From Acidothermaceae bacterium (GTDB taxonomy: Bacteria > Actinomycetota > Actinomycetes > Acidothermales > Acidothermaceae), in assembly GCA_025925185.1 (NCBI GenBank), contig JAICLV010000028.1, forward strand, positions 1-20,175: DNA of 20,175 nt, written 5' to 3'. The notes under the pieces were generated by a model. That model was not told the DNA's origin, did no database searches, and worked only from the letters and a program-made list of their open reading frames with translations. Shown here in pieces: positions 5,823-11,161 of this stretch. The first letter of the stretch is position 1. The number at the start of each line of letters is the position of its first letter. A program made the position numbers and the translations under genes.

Positions 5823-7751
5823 TCAGCCCGACAAACCCAGCGCGCTCGCCGCCGCCGCTTGCACCCGGGCGGAGACCGTGGTCAGGTCGCCTACGACGAC
5901 GAGCCGTTGAACGGCGCCATCCCCGGCCGGCCGTGATCTGAGGTAGTCGAGCAACGCCGGGTCGAGGCTGTCAGGCCCGTCGGTGAGCAGCAGGACGGCG
6001 TTGCCGGCGCCCGCGTTCGCAATTGTCGCGACGCCGTCGACAGCGCCTTGATCGCCGCGAACGAGGTCGACTTGGCTGAACGCCCAGCCCAACGTCTCGT
6101 GAGCGAACCGCGCCACGGCCACCGACTCGGACGACGGGCCGCCCGCGCCACCAACCCGCTGCGCGCTCATACCTGCGCCGGCCAACGCGGCCACTACGTC
6201 GTCGCCGACTTGGCTTTGCGAGCCGACGACCACGACGTGCTTGATGTTGTCCTCGGCCAGCGCGATCAGCGTCTCAGCCGGCAGTTGCGAGGAATCCGTA
6301 TATAGCAAGGGAAAGTGCCCGCGATACGCCAGCGAGCCCGCGGCCACCGCGCCGGACGAGTCGGCCGGGTTGACCAGCAGCGCCGTCGCGCCGACGCCCG
6401 GCAGCGCCGCCGGCTGGCCGCTCGCCTGCTCGAGGACGGCGGCGGTCGCGTACCGGTTGACGCCGGCCAGCCGGGTGACCCGCATGCCGTGCTTGCGCAG
6501 CGAGGCGTCGACGGCGGTGCTGATCGCCGACGCGTCGCCGACGACGAAGACCTGCTTCACCTTCAACCGCCGCAACGCCTGCAACACGTCGTCCGGCAGC
6601 TGCTTCGGCGGCGTGAGCAGCAACGGGCCGCCGCCCTGCGCGCCCGCGAGGTAGCTCGCCGCGACGGCGTCGGCGAGGTCGTCTCCGCGCGCGAGCACCG
6701 CGACGTCGGCGTGGGTAAAAGTCGCTGACGCCACGGCCGCCGCCGTGGAATAGCGGTCCGGTCCCTGCAGTCGCTGCACCGGCGAGTTTCGCGCGCCACC
6801 GCTGAGCGCGAGCGCCGCGAAGATCGCGCCGACCAAGGCCACAACGCCCGCCGCGCGCAACCAGGCCGGGGTGGCGGCCACCCGCGAGCGGACCCGACCG
6901 AGCTGCGAGCGGACCGGCCTGCGCGGCGCTGACGACGGCGCTGACGACGGCGCCGACGACAGCGCCGGCCCGCCCGCAGGCCCCGTCGGGCCGGACTCGC
7001 CCGACCAGGCGCGCATCCGCTCTACGAGCTCGCCAGCCGAGGCCGGACGACGTTGTGGCTCGAGGGAGAGCCCTGGTCGCAACGCCCGCTCGATCACTTG
7101 GACGGCGGCGGGGTCGACGCCCTCCCAGGGCGGCCGCACGTCACCTGGGGGGCGTCCGGTCAACAGCGCGAGCGCCGTCGCCGCGAGGCCGTAGACGTCG
7201 GCGGACGGCGTGGGCGGCTGGCCGTCAAGCACCTCAGGCGCGGTGTAGCCGGCCGTGCCGGCGCTTGTCGTCAGCCCGCTGCTCGCGATGCCGAAGTCGA
7301 CGAGCACGACCCGGCCGTCGGGGGTGAGCACGACGTTGGCCGGCTTCACGTCGCCGTGGACGATCACCGGCCGGTGCGCGTGCAGGTGGTCGATCGCGTC
7401 GGCGAGCTGTTCGGCCCACCGCAACACGCTCGGCAACGGCATGCCCGGGGCACCGCGGGTCGCGACCACCTGGTCGAGCGAGTCGCCCTCGACCCAGTCC
7501 ATGACGAGCACGAAGCGGTCGCCCTCGAAGAAGTCCTCGCGAACGGTCGGCAGCCCGGGATGCGGTCGCAACGCGAGCAGCACGCGGGCCTCGGCCAGCA
7601 CCTGGTTGCGTTGCTCGACCGACGCGACCCGGCGGATCTTCAGCGCCACCGGGCGGTCGTGCTGCCGGTCGATGCCGCGCACCAACCGGCCCTGCCCGCC
7701 TTGGGCGACGACGTCGACCGGGCGATAGCGGTCGCGCCACAGCTCGGTCAC
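5823..7751 (-). CDS. Membrane Ser/Thr protein kinase with three extracellular CWB2 repeats
   Basis: A 642-aa protein. Residues 8-250 are a PknB-type kinase: glycine loop GGQG (18-21), Lys38, catalytic HGDVKPAN (132-139; HGD rather than HRD), DFG (152-154) and APE (171-173). A Ser/Ala/Pro linker (SSAPSSAP) and a basic patch lead to one transmembrane helix at about 300-318. Outside follow three cell-wall-binding type 2 repeats (PF04122-like), opening RLQGPDRYST (327), RLAGVNRYAT and RVGG, each with a FVVGD/VVVGS/VVVGD strand. Other PknB-type kinases usually carry PASTA, NHL or SH3 sensors; I do not recall CWB2 as a common partner. The GTG start at 7751 overlaps the stop of the FHA-HTH gene by 4 bp (GTGA), so the two are translationally coupled. 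Predicted role: sensing wall polymers and phosphorylating cytoplasmic partners, probably the FHA-HTH protein. Confidence 0.9.
   Translation of the reverse strand: MTELWRDRYRPVDVVAQGGQGRLVRGIDRQHDRPVALKIRRVASVEQRNQVLAEARVLLALRPHPGLPTVREDFFEGDRFVLVMDWVEGDSLDQVVATRGAPGMPLPSVLRWAEQLADAIDHLHAHRPVIVHGDVKPANVVLTPDGRVVLVDFGIASSGLTTSAGTAGYTAPEVLDGQPPTPSADVYGLAATALALLTGRPPGDVRPPWEGVDPAAVQVIERALRPGLSLEPQRRPASAGELVERMRAWSGESGPTGPAGGPALSSAPSSAPSSAPRRPVRSQLGRVRSRVAATPAWLRAAGVVALVGAIFAALALSGGARNSPVQRLQGPDRYSTAAAVASATFTHADVAVLARGDDLADAVAASYLAGAQGGGPLLLTPPKQLPDDVLQALRRLKVKQVFVVGDASAISTAVDASLRKHGMRVTRLAGVNRYATAAVLEQASGQPAALPGVGATALLVNPADSSGAVAAGSLAYRGHFPLLYTDSSQLPAETLIALAEDNIKHVVVVGSQSQVGDDVVAALAGAGMSAQRVGGAGGPSSESVAVARFAHETLGWAFSQVDLVRGDQGAVDGVATIANAGAGNAVLLLTDGPDSLDPALLDYLRSRPAGDGAVQRLVVVGDLTTVSARVQAAAASALGLSG
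6925..6966. repeat. 12-bp tandem repeat in the kinase linker
   Basis: Three copies of GGCGCYGACGAC from 6925 to 6960 and a fourth partial copy encode, on the minus strand, the Ser-Ser-Ala-Pro repeats of the linker between kinase and membrane helix. Linker length may vary between strains. Confidence 0.75.
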
Positions 7752-8371
7752 GACCCGCTCCGGTGCTCGGCTCGCGACTGCGACCGCAAGTCGGAAAGCG
7801 TCAACGCCCGACGGCGGATGGCCTCGTTGGCGAGCCGCGAACGTCGTCCGCCCTCGCCCGTGTCGTGGACGCCGAACTTGTCGTACAGGTTCGCGAGATG
7901 AAACTTCACCGCCGCCTCGGTGACGACGAGGCGCTCGGCGATGTTCGCGACAGTGGCCGCCTCGGTGAACATGTCGCCCTCGACGAGCGGCTGGCACAGC
8001 GCGAGCAGCACGTCGCGCTCGCGCCTGGTGACCTGCGGCGGCGGGTCGGCGCCGGCGGTGATGGTGGAGGGCGGGGCGTCACGCAGCCGGAACACGAGCC
8101 TGCTGGCGCCGACCATCACCTCGTCGCCATTGCGCAGCCGGTGCTCCGCGGTGACGCGGGTGTTGTTGACGAACGTGCCGTTGGTCGAACCGAGGTCGCG
8201 CACCGACCAGCCGGAGGGATAGCGCTGCAGCACCGCGTGCAGCGCAGAAACCGTGCGGTCCCACGGCAGCGCGACGTCGTTCTCGGCGCCGCGGCCGACC
8301 GTGGCCCGGCCCGCTTCGAGGTCGACGAGCTGCGGGCCCCGCTGGCCCCACACCTCGAGGTACGCGCTCAC
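7748..8371 (-). CDS. FHA domain protein with C-terminal HTH (FHA-LuxR-like)
   Basis: The product is 207 aa starting from the GTG at 8371, which fits the start of the FHA fold; the frame continues 40 codons upstream into the acetyltransferase gene but without family features. Residues 20-96 are an FHA phosphothreonine-binding domain: GRG (26-28, with Arg27), SALH (42-45) and GSTNGTFVN (61-69). After a Pro-rich linker, residues 113-170 form a LuxR/GerE-like helix-turn-helix beginning VTRRERDVL, with the recognition helix in TEAAVKFHLANLYDKF. This is a transcription factor expected to bind a phosphorylated partner, by analogy with EmbR. Its stop overlaps the start of the CWB2 kinase gene, so the kinase is the obvious partner. 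A poor GGTGG precedes the start; the gap to the upstream gene is 35 bp. Confidence 0.88.
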   Translation of the reverse strand: MSAYLEVWGQRGPQLVDLEAGRATVGRGAENDVALPWDRTVSALHAVLQRYPSGWSVRDLGSTNGTFVNNTRVTAEHRLRNGDEVMVGASRLVFRLRDAPPSTITAGADPPPQVTRRERDVLLALCQPLVEGDMFTEAATVANIAERLVVTEAAVKFHLANLYDKFGVHDTGEGGRRSRLANEAIRRRALTLSDLRSQSRAEHRSGS

Positions 8372-8406
8372 CAAACACCACCCGTCACGCTCACCCGCTC
8401 GACCGC

Positions 8407-9618
8407 CTAGAGAGTGACATACCAACGCGCGCTGTGCATGGCGGCGGCGACGGCCGACCACAGCGCCAACATCGCCACGACGTAGGTCCACTGGGGGTCA
8501 AGGCCGAACCAGCCGCCCGCGAACGTCCGGGCTTGAAGGTAACCCGCCAGGCTGGTCAGCGTCGCGCCGTCGTGCGCGGGCGTCTTTTGCAGGACGGCGC
8601 CGAGCACGTGCTGACCGACGTAGACGATCAGCGCGTTGCGGCCGAGCGCCGCCCACGGCCACGTCACCACCCGAGCGCTGACTCGGACGACGCGCGCCGG
8701 CACGGTCGCCACCGTGTCCGCGACGAGGTGGCACAACAGCAACAGCACGACGCTTGTCGCGCCGGTGAGCAGCACGAATGCGGGTGTCCAGAGCCGCTTG
8801 TTGACCGCCGGCCCGGCGAGTCCGAACCGGGTCGAAAGCCACCCGAGCAGCGCGGCGCCGGCGAGCACGGCGAACCCACGCCAACCCGGCCGCTCGCGCA
8901 TGACCCGCCCGGCCGAGACGCCGATCAAGGCCGTCGCGAGCGCGCCGATCGACGAGAGCAGGCCTTCGGGATCATGGCCGAACGCGCCCTGGTGGTACAT
9001 GTGGGCCGTCCCGAACATGGCGGCGTCGATGTGGCCCGGCAAGTTGCACGTCTGGGTCATCACACCGGCGCCGCACGGCAGCGGGACGCGCGTGAGCAGC
9101 TGCGCGTAGCAGACCAGCAAACCGGCTGCGATCGCGAGCATCGGCCACGCCTTGCGGCGCACCACCACGACGACGAGACCGCACGTCAGGCTGACGATCG
9201 CGATCCGCTGGAGCACCCCTGGCCACCGCGCCTGCGCGAAGTCGCCGCCGTCCGCCGCCCATGCGTTGAACAAGACACCGATCACGAGGAGCGCGACGGC
9301 ACGCTTGGCGAGGCGCGCGAGACCCGCGGCGCCACGTCGTCCGATCATTTGGTCGACGCTGATGCCGACGAGGAAGAGAAACGCCGGGAAGACCAGATCC
9401 GCTCCGGTCCAGCCGTTCCACGACGCGTGCCGAAGCCACGGGTACCCACCCGGACCGACCGGCAGTTGCTCGACGAGCAGCATGCCGGCGACGGCGACTC
9501 CCCGGGCGACGTCGAGTGCTGCCCACCGGCCGGCGCGCGCCTCGGTGCGAGACGACGCGTAGGAGACGCAAGTCGTCGGCACCAGCGACGGGCGCGGATA
9601 CGCGACGCGCGCCGACAC
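8407..9618 (-). CDS. HGSNAT-like (DUF1624/DUF5009-type) membrane N-acetyltransferase
   Basis: A 403-aa polytopic membrane protein with roughly ten hydrophobic helices. The N-terminal signature RWAALDVARGVAVAGM (31-46) and WNGWTGADLVFP (67-78), with His64 just before it, match the heparan-alpha-glucosaminide N-acetyltransferase-like family, which transfers acetyl groups from cytoplasmic acetyl-CoA across the membrane onto sugars. The bacterial substrate is unknown; a wall or envelope glycan is plausible. I chose the GTG at 9618, because AGGGGAG (9628-9634) lies 9 nt upstream; a TTG at 9627 would touch that site. It is the first gene of a minus-strand operon with the FHA-HTH and CWB2-kinase genes (35-bp gap), so the acetyltransferase may belong to the same envelope response. 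The C-terminus ends MHSARWYVTL. Confidence 0.87.
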   Translation of the reverse strand: MSARVAYPRPSLVPTTCVSYASSRTEARAGRWAALDVARGVAVAGMLLVEQLPVGPGGYPWLRHASWNGWTGADLVFPAFLFLVGISVDQMIGRRGAAGLARLAKRAVALLVIGVLFNAWAADGGDFAQARWPGVLQRIAIVSLTCGLVVVVVRRKAWPMLAIAAGLLVCYAQLLTRVPLPCGAGVMTQTCNLPGHIDAAMFGTAHMYHQGAFGHDPEGLLSSIGALATALIGVSAGRVMRERPGWRGFAVLAGAALLGWLSTRFGLAGPAVNKRLWTPAFVLLTGATSVVLLLLCHLVADTVATVPARVVRVSARVVTWPWAALGRNALIVYVGQHVLGAVLQKTPAHDGATLTSLAGYLQARTFAGGWFGLDPQWTYVVAMLALWSAVAAAMHSARWYVTL

Positions 9619-9761
9619 GGTCAGCAACTCCCCTGTTTCACCTTGGTGCCCTCGTTCCCGGCGCGCGACATGGCCGCCGAGATCACGCTAAGGACAGGGC
9701 TGGCGACGCGGCCCTAGCCGGCAGGCGAGGGTTCACTCGAGGTCGAGCACGCGAGGTGCAA

Positions 9762-9795
9762 GAAGGGGCCGTGCCCTCGCGGGCACGGCCCCTTC
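9762..9795 (-). terminator. Perfect 15-bp hairpin terminator
   Basis: A stem of 15 perfect pairs, GAAGGGGCCGTGCCC (9762-9776) and its complement (9781-9795), closes a 4-nt loop. On the minus strand it is followed by TTGCACC, a weak T tract. It lies 35 nt after the stop of the 54-aa gene and upstream of the acetyltransferase operon, separating the two. Confidence 0.75.
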
Positions 9796-9829
9796 CGGTG
9801 TGGATGGTTGGCCGTCAGTCGTCGGCTCC

Positions 9830-9994
9830 TCAGCGCGCGGCGAGCAGGACCCGCCTGATCCAGCGCGAACGCGCGTGAATGCGCTGCTTGCTCGCGCGGT
9901 GCGCGGCGATGAGCTGCGCGCGACGAGCCGCGTCGCGGGCCTCACTATGTCGTTCAGCGATGATTGCCCTCACGTGAGCATCTTGGTCAAACAT
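9830..9994 (-). CDS. 54-aa basic helical protein of unknown function
   Basis: ATG at 9994 is preceded by AAGGGG with 6-nt spacing, and the frame closes at 9830, 35 nt before a perfect terminator hairpin. The peptide begins MFDQDAHVRA and is strongly helical and basic (many Arg, Ala and His), ending RWIRRVLLAAR, an amphipathic or membrane-surface-seeking tail. I recognise no family. The frame is open further upstream but that part crosses the end of whiB7 and its hairpins. It lies directly downstream of whiB7 on the same strand, so it may be partly cotranscribed with it. Its complete start, ribosome site and terminator make a real gene likely. Confidence 0.6.
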   Translation of the reverse strand: MFDQDAHVRAIIAERHSEARDAARRAQLIAAHRASKQRIHARSRWIRRVLLAAR

Positions 9995-10038
9995 GGCAAA
10001 CCCCTTGCCGTTGTTGAAAAGCAAGAACCTGAAAACCT

Positions 10039-10056
10039 CGCGTCGCGCACGACGCG
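10039..10056 (-). terminator. Hairpin with T tract downstream of whiB7
   Basis: CGCGTCG (10039-10045) and CGACGCG (10050-10056) pair around a 4-nt loop. On the minus strand AGGTTTTC follows, so this is a likely intrinsic terminator for whiB7, about 95 nt after its stop. Confidence 0.5.
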
Positions 10057-10083
10057 TGATGGGTCGCCGGGTCGCCGGCAACC

Positions 10084-10115
10084 GGCTCGGCCAGACGGCT
10101 ACGCCTGGCCGAGCC
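10084..10115 (-). terminator. GC-rich 11-bp hairpin just after whiB7
   Basis: GGCTCGGCCAG (10084-10094) and CTGGCCGAGCC (10105-10115) are perfectly complementary around a 10-nt loop, 36 nt after the whiB7 stop. It lacks a T tract; it may stabilise the mRNA end or work together with the second hairpin at 10039-10056. Confidence 0.5.
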
Positions 10116-10151
10116 CAGCGGGCTATTCGCTCGTCGCACCCGACGCTTGCG

Positions 10152-10436
10152 TCAGGCCGCGACCTCCTTGCGCGGGCGACCGCGCGGGCGCTTGCGTGGA
10201 ACCACCACACCCTGAACGAACAACTCAGCACCCCACACGCCCCACGGCTCGCGCCGCTCGATGGCGGCGGTCAAGCACGCGGTGCGCACTGGGCAATCAG
10301 CGCACATGGCCTTGGCGGTCTCGACGTCCTCGGGCGACTCGGCGAAGAACAGCTCCGGGTCGACCGTGAGACACGGGATCTCCAACGACCGGCGCAGCGC
10401 CTGGGCGAGCACCCGGTCGAATGGGCCGGTCAGCAT
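10152..10436 (-). CDS. whiB7: WhiB7-type Fe-S transcription factor with AT-hook
   Basis: The product is 94 aa from the ATG at 10436. A GTG at 10445 is in frame, but the GGGGG ribosome site would touch it, whereas it lies 9 nt from the ATG. Four cysteines for a 4Fe-4S cluster are present (Cys22, Cys45, Cys48, Cys54), followed by the turn EPWGVWGAELF (64-74) and the AT-hook RGRPRK (85-90) that distinguishes WhiB7 from other Wbl proteins. WhiB7 binds the primary sigma factor and AT-rich DNA near -35 elements to activate intrinsic antibiotic-resistance genes. The usual GVWGG here reads GVWGA. It is preceded by a roughly 180-nt leader with a candidate upstream ORF and lies between the terminator of the 113-aa gene and two hairpins. 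Confidence 0.93.
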   Translation of the reverse strand: MLTGPFDRVLAQALRRSLEIPCLTVDPELFFAESPEDVETAKAMCADCPVRTACLTAAIERREPWGVWGAELFVQGVVVPRKRPRGRPRKEVAA

Positions 10437-10448
10437 CTGCGTCACCCC

Positions 10449-10490
10449 CTAGTGACGTCGTAGGTGCGTCGCGCTCATCGGTCGCGACAT
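10449..10490 (-). CDS. Candidate 13-aa upstream ORF in the whiB7 leader
   Basis: ATG at 10490 opens a 13-codon frame, MSRPMSATHLRRH, whose TAG stop (10451-10449) directly precedes the GGG(GG) that forms the whiB7 ribosome site. It has no clear Shine-Dalgarno. whiB7/wblC genes in mycobacteria and Streptomyces are known to be controlled by upstream ORFs that respond to translation inhibitors. Here there is no room for a terminator between the two, so coupling of translation is more likely than attenuation. Confidence 0.35.
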   Translation of the reverse strand: MSRPMSATHLRRH

Positions 10491-10580
10491 GGGCGAGAAT
10501 TTGCTGGGCCTACGGTGCTGTCGATCCAAACGCTCGGGTCGGACACTTTCCGTCGGCGGTAGCGGTAGTAGGGACGGCCG

Positions 10581-10613
10581 GGTCGGGGACGGGTTGGTCG
10601 GGGACAACTTGTC
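10581..10613. promoter_or_regulatory. Direct repeats and small palindrome at the far end of the whiB7 leader
   Basis: GGTCGGGGAC occurs at 10581-10590 and again at 10596-10605, a 15-bp period. It is followed by the palindrome GACAA-C-TTGTC at 10603-10613. They lie between the terminator of the 113-aa gene and whiB7, where the whiB7 promoter should be. No convincing -35/-10 pair was found, so these are candidate operator elements only. Confidence 0.3.
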
Positions 10614-10626
10614 AGGGCAAACAAAG

Positions 10627-10662
10627 AGGCCGCGGATCCCGGTGATTCGGGTTCCGCGGCCT
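10627..10662 (-). terminator. Terminator of the 113-aa gene
   Basis: AGGCCGCGGA-T-CCC on the left and GGG-T-TCCGCGGCCT on the right form a 14-bp stem with one T-T mismatch and an 8-nt loop. On the minus strand CTTTGTTTG follows, a good T tract. It lies about 26 nt after the stop of the 113-aa gene at 10688. Confidence 0.85.
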
Positions 10663-10687
10663 GGAGTGAGCCGGTCTGAGTGCGCTT

Positions 10688-11029
10688 TCAAACCGGGATC
10701 TTCCAGGGCCGGGGCCCCTCGTACACCGTGCGGAGCTGCTTGCTGCCGAACTGCTTGCTGATGCGGCGGTCGAGCGTGCGGAGGTTGGCTGCCGGAGCTG
10801 CCGGGTCGACGGCGATCGCTGCCGACGTGCCAGCCCACATGCCGATGCCGAGCGACGGCTGCCCACGCCACATGCCGCGGCCGGCGACACCGGCCACGCC
10901 GTTGAGGCCCATGAGGTCGCCACCATGTAGACGAACGGCACCAGCCAGATGTGACACGGCACCGGGCTCGAGGACGGAAAGGGAAACGCCGGCTACGGCA
11001 CCGCCATCGATCAGCGTCGTGTTCTTCAT
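10688..11029 (-). CDS. 113-aa protein of unknown function between uvrD2 and whiB7
   Basis: An ATG at 11029 with GGAGGAG 7 nt upstream opens a 113-codon frame that ends just before a strong terminator, so this is a complete single-gene unit. The protein starts MKNTTLIDGG. Its first two thirds are Gly/Ala/Val-rich with repeated short turns (AGVAG, GMWRGQ, GIGMWAG), while the last 35 residues are charged and basic, LDRRISKQFGSK to GPRPWKIPV. No signal peptide, clear membrane helix or cysteine is present. I recognise no family. The codon use is actinobacterial but a little less GC-rich at the third position near the 5' end. Upstream lies a 27-bp imperfect palindrome that could be an operator. A structural or secreted role is possible but unsupported. 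Confidence 0.7.
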   Translation of the reverse strand: MKNTTLIDGGAVAGVSLSVLEPGAVSHLAGAVRLHGGDLMGLNGVAGVAGRGMWRGQPSLGIGMWAGTSAAIAVDPAAPAANLRTLDRRISKQFGSKQLRTVYEGPRPWKIPV

Positions 11030-11048
11030 CGTGCGTCTCCTCCTTCCG

Positions 11049-11075
11049 CTTGCTAAGAGTTGTTGCTATTGCAAG
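11049..11075. promoter_or_regulatory. AT-richer imperfect palindrome before the 113-aa gene
   Basis: CTTGC (11049-11053) and GCAAG (11071-11075) are inverted repeats. On the minus strand TAGCAA also occurs twice as a direct repeat within the same 27 bp. The element ends 20 nt before the start codon at 11029 and overlaps the region just above its ribosome site, a position suited to an operator. Confidence 0.3.
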
Positions 11076-11161
11076 ATTTCTGGCATCGGGCAGCCGAACA
11101 GGCGACCTCCCGAAACCGACTTGTGCAGGCTACGTGGTGGCCGACCGGCCGAGCAATCTAT

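Noticed and set aside
10449..10871. 140-codon minus-strand frame ending in the whiB7 upstream ORF
   Set aside because: It crosses the terminator and overlaps the 113-aa gene in another frame; only the last 13 codons after an ATG are a credible leader peptide.
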